Source: Annona cherimola (lineage: Eukaryota; Streptophyta; Magnoliopsida; Magnoliales; Annonaceae). From it: a stretch of DNA of 64,000 nt. Below, piece by piece: positions 20,362 through 30,984 of the stretch; the first letter of the stretch is position 1, and each line of letters starts with the position of its first letter. The stretch lies in the NCBI GenBank assembly GCA_030490835.1, contig CM059972.1, positions 57,951,563 through 58,015,562 of the forward strand, in the 5' to 3' direction. The position numbers and the translations under genes were made by a program. A model generated the notes under the pieces. That model had not been told where the DNA came from and made no database searches. It saw nothing but the letters and a program-made list of their open reading frames with translations.

Positions 20362-21147
20362 TCAGGCTCTATATAGGCTTGAGCACGTTGAATGTAACAT
20401 TTTCATTTGCACCTGCATGGTTAATTCTTCGGCTCGTACATTGATTATCGCGTTGCCCGTTGAGAGAAAAGGCCAACCGAGAATAATCAGTACATCTCGA
20501 TCTTCTTCATAATCCAGGATAATAAAATATGCTGGAAAGATGAATTTGTCCACCTTGACAAGGACATCCTCAATAATACCTTCCGGGTATGTAATGGATC
20601 GATCCGCCAGTCGCAGCATCACGGTGGTAGGTCCAGCTTCCCCGAGGCCCAACTTTCTGAAAATGGACTTGGGCATGAGATTAATACTGGCTCCCAAGTC
20701 GCATAATGCTCTCCCAAAGTATTGATCGCCAATCGTGCACGGGATTGTGAAACTCCCGGGGTCCTTGAGTTTAGGAGGTAGTTTCCTCTGAACCCTCGCA
20801 CTAGTTTCCTCTGTTAGCGCCACTGTCTCGAATTCCATCAACTGCCTTTTCTTTGATAGTACGTCTCTCATGAATTTGGCATAGCTCGGCATCTGTTCTA
20901 AGGCTTCAACAAGAGGTATATTAATATGCAACTGCTTCAGTACTTCAAGGAAATTCTTGAACTGGCCCTCCTTTTTAGACTTTTCAAATCTCTGAGGCGG
21001 CCTTGGATTTGTGGAGATTTTAGCGTTCGGCTGGTTCTGGGTTGCCACTAATGCTTCTGGCTCCTGCGACTGCTGACTCAGAAGATTAGTGGGTTCAATT
21101 ACCGATTCCGGTGGAGTTGGATCGGATAACTGCTTTCCACTACGCAA
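20362..21147 (-). pseudogene. gag tail and aspartic protease (element A)
   Basis: The 261-codon frame starts in the linker MRSGKQLSDPTPPESV and passes RPPQRFEKSKKEGQFKNFL, NIPLVEALEQMPSYAKFM and SKKRQLMEFETVALTEETSA. The protease core has FGRALCDLGASINLMPKS, then ADRSITYPEGIIEDVLVKV and ILDYEEDRDVLIILG. DLGA replaces DTGA, as in K and E. The core is uninterrupted, but the gag frame before it is broken and no RT follows. It is listed as a pseudogene because it could only have been expressed as part of the damaged polyprotein. Confidence 0.85.
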
Positions 21148-22590
21148 TGTGACTGCTTGGACCTGTTCTTTGCCTTTTCCCTTTGGGTTTTACTCGGTGT
21201 CGCTCGGCAACGATCCTTGAGGTCGATTGTTCAGGGCTGAGGCCAGTTGGCCTATCTGAGCTTCCAGGTTTCTGTTCGTCATGATCTGAGATTACATAAA
21301 CTGCATGAAGAGATTTTCCAGATCCAATTTCTTTTCTTCTCGCGGTGGATTGAACTGCATTGGTCTTGCAGGCTGCTGCTGCGGGAATCCAGGCGGCTGA
21401 TTCGGTCTCGTCTGGTTGTTCCATGAGAAATTAGGATGATTTCTCTAGCCTGGGTTGTAGTTGTTTCCATACTGATTAGCTGGATTTCTCGGGAAATTTT
21501 CCACGTAATTAATGGACTCCGAGTTGGAGGCGCATTTATCACTAGGATGGCCGAATTCGCCACACCACGTGCAAATGTCTGCTGCTGTCGACTACTATGG
21601 TGTTGATGTCCCTAATGCACTGACGTTGGCTGGCCTGGACAGGTTCTGAATTTGGAGAGATAAAGCATCGATGTGGGCTTTTATCAATGAAACAGCGTCC
21701 AGTTGGAGTAGACCCACACCTCTGCTTCTGTCCGATGGCAGTTGATAAGTGTTGGCCGCCATATTTTTGAGCAGGGCGTATGATTCCCTATAGCTTTTCC
21801 GTAGCAGAGATCCATTCGAGGAAGAATCCACCATGTGACGGGTGGAATCCTGGAGACCGTTATAGAAAATCTGAATTTGTACCCACGGTTGAATTCCATG
21901 ATGCAGGCACTTTCGGAGCAGGTCTTTGAAATGATCCCACGCCTCTTATAAGTTCTCCTCTCCGTGCTGCTTGAACGAGACTATATCCATTCTCAGCTTA
22001 GCTAGCTTGGCTGGCAGAAAGTATTTTTCTAGGAATTTCTGAGCCAAGTCATTCCATGTATTGACGGAGTTCGATGGCAAAGAGTCCAGCCACTCCGAAG
22101 CTCGATCACGCAAAGAAAATGGAAGGGTTCGAAGTTGCATTGCTTCGTCGGAGACTTCGCTCTGCTTGAAAGTGTTCATAATCTACAGAAAATTCTGCAG
22201 ATGGCGGTGCGGATCTTCAAATGCAAGACCTCCGAACTGCCCGATAGACTGGAGCATCTGAAAAGTCACCGATTTGATTTCAAAATTGCTGGTGTCAATC
22301 GGAGGAGGTGCAATGCTAGTCTGAACAGTATTCTGACCAAGGGCAATCAGATCCCAAATTGGCTGGTCCAAATCATCTTGAGGTGGATGATTCGGGATCT
22401 TGATCCTCTGGTTTTCTTGTTGATTTGCATGAACGTTCTCGTCCGATGCGCTCCATCGTATGCTGTTGGTTTCTGGCCTCCTTGCTCTTTCGACGCCTTC
22501 TCAAATAGGTTCTTTCGGGTTTTGGATCAAAAGGGATGACAATCATCTTTCCAACTCTGCCTCGGCGCATGCTATATGAGATAATGCTGC
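21148..22590 (-). pseudogene. Ty3/gypsy gag (element A)
   Basis: Minus-strand frames give MRRGRVGKMIVIPFDPKPER and TYLRRRRKSKEARNQ at the start (about 22570), then NFEIKSVTFQMLQSIGQF, RDRASEWLDSLPSNSVNTW with LAQKFLEKYFLPAKLAKLRM, and MVDSSSNGSLLRKSYRESYA with AHIDALSLQIQNLSR. A zinc-knuckle-like CGEFGHPSDKC region lies near 21530-21560, followed by the gag tail. At least five stops or frame changes split it. It is closely similar to J and E, which lie in the opposite orientation elsewhere in the window. Confidence 0.85.
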
Positions 22591-22715
22591 AAAAACCAAT
22601 AAAATTGAACTAGCAGAAAGAAAAAGAAATTCTAAGCTAAAAGAAATAATGAAAATAAGCTATTCTATAGAATTATACAAGAAAGCAATAAAACAAAAAA
22701 TAACTGACAAAACAG

Positions 22716-22734
22716 TTCCCCGGCAACAGCGCCA
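22716..22734 (-). promoter_or_regulatory. primer binding site, tRNA-Asp type, element A
   Basis: The minus strand reads TGGCGCTGTTGCCGGGGAA, one change from the complement of the plant tRNA-Asp 3' end. It lies 6 bp inside the LTR boundary at 22741. Confidence 0.85.
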
Positions 22735-22740
22735 AAAACT

Positions 22741-24901
22741 TGACGAGCTGCGTATATGTCAATTAAAATGCTCGCTATTTACGCAAGTATACGTGCCGTG
22801 TCAAGTAATAAACAGTGAGTAGAGTATCGTTCCCATGAGGAATTGTTAACCGAATTATTAATTAGTTAAACTGCATTCTATGGATGGAAAATTCTGGTTT
22901 TGTGATTTAACTAAGCTAACGATTATAAAAAGAAATTAGAGTGAAAGTTCATGACTACTGGGTACTTTGAACGGGTTTTCTAATTAGGGATGTCAGATGG
23001 ATAGATCAGAATTCTTGAATCTAAACTATATTGCTCTAGTTCTTTTTAATTGGATTGCATATGAATTTACTAGCCCAAGTTCATATATCTTTATATATAT
23101 CTTCCAACATTATATAAAGCTAATTACACTTTGTTTAAGTGTTATGTTCCCATGCCATTAAATAAAATGCCATTAAATCCACACATGCAAAGATAAATCA
23201 TACACAATCATGCATAAAATCAACTATTCATTCCTGAATATTCTAAGAACTAAGAAACAATATAGTTTAGAATTCAAATCATCCTAACTATCCATCTAAT
23301 GGAGGTTTAGTTCAAAAACATGATCTTAACATCCAATACATCCATATAAAAGGTATCCATAAGGCAGAGAAAGAAAATTGGAAAGAATAAGAAAAACTGT
23401 TTTCTGGCGGTTTCCACCAACGGGACTTGAATCCTTTCTTCAATCCTAGCTTTAATCTTGATTTTCGCTTTCTCTTGCACTGTAGTTCGTACTCCCGGCT
23501 CCTTCTCCTCCTTTTTTCCCCGTGCGCAAACCCCGAGGAACTATATATAGAGTCTTATTTGTGCAGCTTATGCACTAGAATATTCGCGTACGGATGCGTA
23601 TTGGCGCCTAGGCGCCAACTCTCTGTGTGCTGAGCAGTTTGGACTAGGGGTGTAAATAGGATCGGGTTCAACCCGAACCCGCATCAACCCGAACCAATTT
23701 ATATCATGGTTGGGTTGATGTTTTGAAAAATCGATTTTTGAAAATCGGGTTCAACCCGACCCGATTTTAAAAATCAGTTTGAGCCGGGTTGGGAGTTGGT
23801 CAACCCGACCCGATTTTTGCATATGTATTTTTCTTGTTAATAAAAAATTTTTGGATGCTAATAAAAGTTACCAAAAAATGTATCCTCTTATAGTGTTTGC
23901 TTGCTAATATTGATTTTTTTTTTAATTCCTACCTTGTATCCTATACTCTCATTTTTGCAAATTATATTCCATTGAGCAAGGAAAAAATGTATGATAATTA
24001 TGTGTTAAAAATCAAAAATAAGTTTTTAGGAACGAAAGATTTCATTTTATTTACTTTCCATTCGAGCCCCTTATTGTTTTTATAATTATCATTACTTTTG
24101 TTATTTTAGAAATTTGTGCGAACAAAAGCTTAACTAGCATTGATAATATGGGTAATTTATTAGCCCAATTTCTAACCCGAACCGAACCGAACCAATTTGA
24201 GGTGGGTTGAAATAGGGTTGGGTTAATGTGTGAAAAGTAGGGTTGAAAGTAGGGTTGGGTTGGGATTTTACAAGGTGGGTTAGGGTTGTATTTGTCCCAA
24301 CCCGAGTCAACCCGACCCGATTTACACCCCTAGTTTGGACACATTCTAAAAACCTTAGGAATTTTTGCACTGGCGCCTAGGCGCCAACTCTCTGGACTAT
24401 CCCTGCCTGGAGCTTCTCCTTAACTTTTGTAGCTGCCCCTGCACTGGTGCCTAGGCGCCAACTCTCTGGACTGCACCACCTGATTTGTGGCTTCTGACTT
24501 GGATTTCATGTAGAGAAGTGGCGCCTGGGCGCCCCTGGGTGGCGCCTTGGCGCTAACTCTCTGGAATGCCCTGCATGTCAGCTGTGTGTGCTGCAAATGG
24601 TCAAGGCACGTAGGGTGGCGCCTAGGCCCATCCATCTGCCTCTGGATGCCTCGGCTGGCATTCAACTCGTCCACTCTGCCGTCGTACGTCCCGTCCTTCC
24701 TACAAAAGATGGAAAAACTAAATAAATAAACTAAAAATGCCTAAATAATACTAAAATTGCCTAAAAACTAATTTATGCTCCTAAAATGCAAAGCGGGTGA
24801 AAATTAAGCTAAATGAGTTCAAACTAAATCTAATCTTTTGAACTAACACACAAATTAAGTTTGAAATGGGCCATGATAACTCGTAAAAATACGAGTTATC
24901 A
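22741..24901 (-). repeat. 5' LTR of element A (2161 bp, with nested MITE)
   Basis: On the minus strand it starts TGATAACTCG at 24901 and ends CAGCTCGTCA at 22741, followed by the primer site. The first 29 bp contain the inverted repeat TGATAACTCG...CGAGTTATCA. Element E has the same start (TGATAACTCATG) and end (CAGCTCTCA). Without the 688-bp hAT MITE and its extra 8 bp it is 1465 bp, close to the 1385 bp of E. Copies of TGGCGCCTAGGCGCCA lie at 23602-23617 and 24371-24386, with variants near 24445 and 24515-24560. The bases right of it, GCAAG, would be the target duplication; the left partner is not in view. Confidence 0.85.
23645..24332. mobile_element. hAT-type MITE, 688 bp, TSD GTTTGGAC
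   Basis: Terminal inverted repeats TAGGGGTGTAAAT and ATTTACACCCCTA close the element. It is flanked by perfect 8-bp duplications GTTTGGAC at 23637-23644 and 24333-24340, the size typical of the hAT superfamily. Subterminal regions are rich in CAACCCGACCCG and its complement GGGTTGGGTT, so the ends fold back on each other. No transposase frame is present, so it depends on an autonomous hAT elsewhere. Confidence 0.88.
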
Positions 24902-25839
24902 GCAAGGGGAGAAAATTCTCAAAATTTTCTAAGTATTGTAAGCAACCCTTTGCACGACCAAAAATCAGCAAGGAAGAAGGAGAAAAGAGGAGAAAAAGAG
25001 AAGGAAAAAGGAGAAGAAAAAGAAGGGGAACCAAGCCAAACAAGTTGGATTCAAGTTAGATTCAAACCAAGTAAGTAAAATCTAAGTTTTGAATCATTCG
25101 AATCAAGGTTTTCTCTCTCAAATCATGAGCCATGAATATGGTCCATAAATAAATCTTAAAGGATGAGTTATGATGCCTTGATGAAGGTATTAAATGATTT
25201 TTGAAAGATTTAAATGAGATCAAGAGTTCAAGAGAGTGAAAAGGGAAGTTAGGGTTGAATTTTGAGAAAAAAATCTAACTTGGAAATCCTCAAAACCCTA
25301 AACCAAGTTTTTGTATGATTTAAGCATGATGATTTGGATGTAATTCATGTTCTTTTGGATTACATATGTTGATTTAAGCATTTGTTAATGATTTTAGCAA
25401 AAATTGAACCTGGGATTTCAAGTAATGCCCGATTTTTTCATTTTTGAGTTAAAAATGATACAAAGAGGTGTTTAAATAGTTTATGGATGAATTATAGGGT
25501 AAATTACCCTAAATTAAGGACCCTTTGGACGGCCTAAGTGAGCTGGATGAGTTTGCCCTAAATCTAATCTTTTAGGGTAAGTATATGGGACGTCTAAACG
25601 AGGGCTAAAATGGGTGCTTTCCGTATGATTTTTATTGCTATTTGTAATGAAATGATTTATGAATGTTATGGAGGGTAAAATACCCTAGGATTAAGGTTCT
25701 TCGAGTGTCCAAAAGATTTTGGAATGATTTGCCCTAAATCTAATTTGGAAACATGGCTGTTTTGGAAACCAGTGATAAATGGATTAAAAATCCAAAATTA
25801 AACCCTAACGTTAATTAAGGTGTTTAATGATGATGAAAA
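24902..25839 (+). repeat. left visible part of LTR-like element G
   Basis: Non-coding sequence homologous to F around 43200-43900: a purine-rich stretch, then phrases such as GTTATGATGCC and ATTCAAGAGTTCAAGAGAG. It is bounded on the left by the LTR of A and on the right by copia C1. It continues after C1 at 34636. The duplicate GAAAA (25835-25839 and 34631-34635) shows that C1 split G. The true left end of G is not seen. Confidence 0.65.
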
Positions 25840-27584
25840 TGTTGGTCCCAAGTTAATGGCAATTACCCAAGAGGGTAGGGGTGAATTGGGTATTTAAAAA
25901 TTTACAACTTAAACAGAAACTTTACCCCGGATTAATCTAGTCCCCTTTATGAAGAAACAAAATGAGAGCAATAATGTAAAGAGCAGAAACAAAAATGAAC
26001 ATACAAGATTTTATAGTGGTTCGGGCAACCTCCCTACTCCACTCTTCCAAGCTCACACCCCTTGTGACTTGGGTTCCACTATGTATTCCGCGAATACAAT
26101 TAGAGTCTCTACTCTCTTCTAGATTCTAGGTCTAGGGGGCATATACAACCAGAGCCTCCACTCTCTTCTAGATTCTAGCTCTAGGGGGCATATACAACCA
26201 CAGCACAAGTAGGTGACGAGTTCCACTCCAATCACACACTACTTTGCTTACACTTGATCTTAGTTACCCAAACTAAATCAAGTTCAATACAACAAGAAAT
26301 AACAAAAGAAAGTTTCTACACGTTACTGTTGTGTAGACGCAGATTTGGCGCAGAGAAGAACTTGTAGTGTAGGCGTAGAGATTCAGCAAGCAGCTCTTGG
26401 CAGTTTGAAGCAAGGTTCTTCTTCTAAAAATTGGCTTGATCACTTGAAGCTCTTAAAGATGGGAGTTATGCTCACTTAATGAAATCTCAGCTACCCTCCT
26501 CGTTCATATTGATTGCCTTTTTTAATTGTGGAGGGAATCCGAACGTTTGGAGATAGGTGGCGCGCATTTAATGCGCCAACGTTCGAAAATTTTCCGATCG
26601 TTGCTACCCAAGTCGCAGGTGGAGTCGACTTCGGGTGCGACTTCGCCCAAGTCGCAGATGGAGTCGACTTTTGGTGCGACTTCGTCTGTTCGCAACTTCT
26701 TCAAGTTCTAGTCTGGGTTGACTTGGTCCTCGACTTGACCCAAGTCGCAGGTGGAGTCGACTTCGGGTGCGACTTCACCTCGACAGCTTGCTTGATGAAC
26801 TTGAAATCCTTGGAATGCTTTGTTTGCTTGAGTTTCTTCATGTTTGGTTGTTTCTTCCTTGATTTATATCTCTTTGGACCACTGTGTTGTCATTCTAGCT
26901 TGATGTCCTTTAGCTCCATGATTTGCAAACCTTGAGTCCTTGGTTTTTGAATCTTTTGTATTTATGAACAAGTCCAATATTTTTTTATTAGAATAGTTGA
27001 ATTCATGCATCTTACTTTCTTTGGACTTGGATTAGTCTTCATATGTTCTAAGTCGAACATCAAAGTCGACTTGATCTTCAAGTTCTACCTTGAAATCGAT
27101 CTAATACCCGATTTGGCTTCTGAAGTTTCTACCCTGTCCAACTGAAGTCGATACTGGAGTCGACTTGGTCTGCGTCTTCACCCAAGTTGCATGCGGAGTC
27201 GACTTCGTCTCCGATTTCGGCAGCTCTGCTCCTTGATTTCAACTCTGGACAGAAATGACGCCTCCAAGTCGCGACTGGAGTCGACTTGGTCTGCGACTTT
27301 ACCTCAAGTCGCAAGCGGAGTCGACTTGGGATGCGACTTCGGCAGTTCTCGTTCTCGATTTCAACTCTGGAAGGAAATGACGTTTCGAAGTCGATGCTGG
27401 AGTCGACTTGGGGATCGACTTGGCCTAAGTCGAAGCCTGATCGACTTGACTTGCCATGCTTCATATTCTTCAAATTTATAACCTTAAGTCATTTCCACAA
27501 ACATGTTAGTAACCAAAACTTACTCAAATTGATTTGTTAATCATCGAAACATAGACTTGACTTATTTTCCACATATTTCCGACA
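25840..27584 (-). repeat. 3' LTR of copia C1
   Basis: In plus orientation it starts TGTTGGTCCCAAG and ends TTTCCGACA. It contains GTCGAC-centred repeats at about 26610-26770 and 27060-27450. Against the 5' LTR it has one extra ~39-bp unit near 26646-26690 and lacks a unit near 27430. The frames through it that read as VDS.CDLG repeats are repeat artefacts. Confidence 0.9.
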
Positions 27585-27598
27585 ATCTCCCCATTTTT
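27585..27598 (-). promoter_or_regulatory. polypurine tract of copia C1
   Basis: The minus strand reads AAAAATGGGGAGAT directly before the LTR start TGTCGG, the position where plus-strand DNA synthesis is primed. C3 has the matching tract at 60649-60663 and D has a longer one at 41596-41612. Confidence 0.8.
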
Positions 27599-27904
27599 GA
27601 TGATTGACAAAACTGATTTGAGTGTATACCTTTCAATGTCTTAAAAACATGCCAATTTTGCATTTTAAAGTTTTTAACATACTCGTGCAAACAATCAAAA
27701 TATATTCAAACAAAAACTTAAAACCAGTCATAAAAACTTAGACTCAAATCCTGATCTCTTCTTAAAACCACTTAGACTCAAATCTCGATCTCTTCTCCCC
27801 CTTTTTGTCAAAGTATCAAAAAATTGAGATGGAGTGGATAAAACTTTTTGAGAATGGTGGGGTTGCTCCCCCTGAACCTGTGCTCCCCCTCAGTTTGTGC
27901 TTTG

Positions 27905-29275
27905 CTAAGTTAGTTCAAGCATTCCCATATCATTTCTAATTTTATAAAATGGTTCTTTTGCTAAAGGTTTAGTGAATATATCTACAATTTGATCTTCTGT
28001 TCTTACATATTCCAAACATATGTCATGATTTTCTACATGTTCTCTAATAAAATGATGTCTAAGGTCTATATGTTTGGTTCTAGAATGCAATACTGGATTT
28101 TTAGTTAAACATATGGTACTAGTATTATCACATTTAATAGGTATATCTTTAAAATCCATATCATAGTCCCTAAGTTGTTGTTTCATCCAAAACAATTGGG
28201 CACAACAGCTCCCGGCGGCAATGTATTCAGCTTCCGCGGTAGATAGAGCAACACTAGTTTGTTTTCTTGAAAACCATGAAACCAACATGTTCCCAAGAAA
28301 TTGACATGTTCCACTAGTACTTTTTCTATCTACTTTGTAACCGGCAAAATCTGCATCCGAGTAGCCGATTAGATCAAAATTAGAACCCTTTGGATACCAA
28401 AGTCCTATGTTGGTAGTATCTACTAAATATCTGAAAATTCTTTTTACAGCTACCAAGTGTGATTCTTTTGGAGATGATTGAAATCTAGAGCATATACACA
28501 CACTAAACAATATATCAGGTCTAGAAGCAGTTAAATATAATAAAGAACCTATCATGCTTCTATATAATTTTAAATCAACTAATTTGCCTTTCTCATCTTT
28601 GTCAATTTTAATGGTTGAGCTCATAGGCGTGTTTACCCCTTTGCTATTTTCCATGCCAAACTTCTTCAACATTTCTTTGATATACTTGGACTGGTTGATG
28701 ATAATCTCTTCATTTAGTTTCTTGATTTGTAGTCCAAGGAAGAAATTCAGCTCCCCCATCATACTCATCTCAAATTCTTTCTGCATAAGCTCAGAAAATT
28801 CTTGACAAAAAATCTCATTAGTTGCACCAAAAATAATGTCATCAACATAAATTTGAATAATCAAGATATCTTTTTCTTTGTACTTGATAAACAAAGTAGT
28901 GTCTACCTTTCCCTTTTGAAAGTCATGATCAATCAAAAATTTGCTTAATCTCTCATACCAAGCTCTTGGAGCTTGTTTTAATCCATATAATGCTTTGGTT
29001 AATTTGTATACAAATTTAGATTGATCGTTCTCCTCAAATCTAGGTGGTTGTTCAACATACACCTCTTCGTTTATATATCCATTCAAAAATGCACTTTTAA
29101 CATCCATTTGAAACAATTTAAAGTTCATGTGAGATGCAAAAGCTAGTAAAATGCAAATAGCTTCTAATCTAGCAACCGGGGCATAGGATTCCTCAAAATC
29201 TATTCCTTCTTCTTGTGAGTATCCCTTTGCCACAAGTCTAGCTTTGTTTCTCACTACAAGTCCACTTTCATCCAA
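27905..29275 (-). pseudogene. copia reverse transcriptase-RNase H (C1)
   Basis: This is an uninterrupted frame of 456 codons, but only the C-terminal part of the polyprotein. RT motifs: [17 protein letters not shown] (residues ~11-27), [12 protein letters not shown] with the first catalytic Asp (~58), [14 protein letters not shown] (~97-110), and YVDDIIFG (~143-150). RNase [39 protein letters not shown] with catalytic Glu, and [17 protein letters not shown]. It ends MGMLELT. The [15 protein letters not shown] stretch is characteristic of Sirevirus-type copia. The upstream linker to integrase (29276-29607) is broken. Confidence 0.93.
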
Positions 29276-29607
29276 TTTGTTCCTAAATACCCACTTTGTG
29301 CCAATGACAGTACAATCTTTTGGTCTTGGAACAAGATGTCAAACTTGATTTCTTTCAAATTGATTTAGCTCTTCTTGCATTGCTATGATCCAGTTTTCAT
29401 CATCAAGAGCTTGATCAATAGTGGATGGTTCAATTTTGGATACAAAGGCATATTGTCCTCAAATATTTTGTTTTGACCTTCTAGTTTTTACACCTTCATA
29501 CACATTCCCTATAACTTGCTCAATTGGATGGGCATGTTTAACTTTAAATCAGTTGGACGTTTATAGGAATTATTACCTTCACTTACCCTTTCCTCCATGG
29601 ATTCTTC

Positions 29608-30558
29608 TTACTTTTCCACATGCAGTTTTTCAAGGCTACTTGTTATATCATCTGCATCACTTAAATCATCTTTTCTTTTGAAGCAAGGATTAGTTTCATC
29701 AAAGACAACATGTATTGATTCTTCTACAACTTGGTTTCTTTTGTTAAAGACTCTATATGCTTTACTATTTGATGAGTAACCAAGGAATATTGCCCCATCA
29801 CTTTTAGCATCCAATTTTCCCAAGTTGGTTTTTCCATTGTTCAAAACATAACATGTGCAACCAAAGGCATGAAAATATGAAATATTTAGTTTTCTACCTT
29901 TCCATAGCTCATATGGGGTCTTTTTCAAGATTGCTCTAATGGTAACTCGGTTCAACACATGACAAGCTGTACTTACAGCTTCACCCCAAAATTTCTTGGA
30001 TAATTTACTCTCATTTAGCATTGTTCTAGCCATATCTTGTATAGTTCTATTTTTCCTTTCAACCACTCCATTTTGTTGTGGTGTTCTCGGTGCAGAAAAT
30101 GTGTGCTGAATTCCTTTTTCATTACATAATTCTATGAATCGTTTATTTTCAAACTCACCACCATGATCACTTCTAATGGTCATAATAGTACATTGTTTTT
30201 CATTTTGCACCAAGTTTACAAAAGTTGCAAACATAGAGAAGGCTTCATCTTTGCTAGCTAAGAGAATTACCCATGTGAATTTTCAAAAATCATCAACTAT
30301 TACAAACACATATTTCTTTCCACCAATGGTTAAAATATCGGATGACCCATATAGATCCATGTGTAGCAATTTAAGTGGCCTAGTGGTGAAAATCTCCTTT
30401 TTGGTAGAGAAAGGCATTTTAGGTTGTTTTGACAATCGACATGCCTTGCAAATTTTATCTTTGTCGTATTTCAATTTTGGCAATCCTTCTAACAAATTCT
30501 TTTTCCATAGGGTTTTAATGTTTGACATATTTACATGTCCAAGCTTCTTATGTCAAAC
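29608..30558 (-). pseudogene. copia integrase (C1)
   Basis: The zinc-binding part spans a break near 30550 (RLGH of other copies is disrupted) and continues as MSNIKTLWKKNLLEGLPKL and CKACRLSKQPKMPF. The core has LLHMDLYGSSDILTIGGKK (first Asp), SDHGGEFENKRF (second Asp) and SAPRTPQQNGVVERKNRTIQ (Glu). GYSSNSKAYRVFNKRNQ follows near the end. A TGA at about 30283 separates FVIVDDF from the frame starting at 30234. It is therefore broken. Confidence 0.88.
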
Positions 30559-30927
30559 TCATGGATCATTGTCAATGGCCATTAGACATTCACCATCTAG
30601 TTCATCAAGTGAAACCAAATATACATTTTCATGTCTTTTTCCGCTAAACATGATATGTTCTCCATCAAATACATTACATATAGATGATTCAAACACAACC
30701 TTGTATCCTTTGTCACATAATTGACTAATACTCATTAAATTATGCTTGAGTCCTTCAACAAATAAAACATCTTCCATACATGCATTTGAAATGCTATAAA
30801 TGTTTCCTTTACCTTTGATTTTACCTTTCTCATTGTTTCCAAAGGAAACAGTTCCATCGTTGCAAGGCTTAAGTTTATGAAATAAACTTCTTTCTCCGGT
30901 CATATGCCTTGAGCAACCGCTATCCAT
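30559..30927 (-). pseudogene. copia protease region (C1)
   Basis: The frame opens with MDSGCSRHMTGERSLFHKL, where DSG is the aspartic-protease active-site triplet in the copia setting. It continues SISNACMEDVLFVEGLKHNL and CDKGYKVVF to DELDGECLMAIDNDP. C3 has the same segment at the right edge of the window. A stop separates it from the integrase zinc-binding part. It is expressed only as part of the polyprotein. Confidence 0.85.
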
Positions 30928-30984
30928 GAACCAAACGTTGCTTACCTTCTCTTTGAAACATATCTGAAAATGAGCAAATAAATC

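Noticed and set aside
22716..22734. tRNA genes at the tRNA-like matches
   Set aside because: Only 12-19 bp complementary to the 3' ends of tRNA-Asp and tRNA-iMet are present, next to LTR ends; these are primer sites, not genes.
27905..29275. Active reverse transcriptase gene
   Set aside because: The frame is open and YVDD is intact, but gag, protease and integrase upstream in the same polyprotein are broken.
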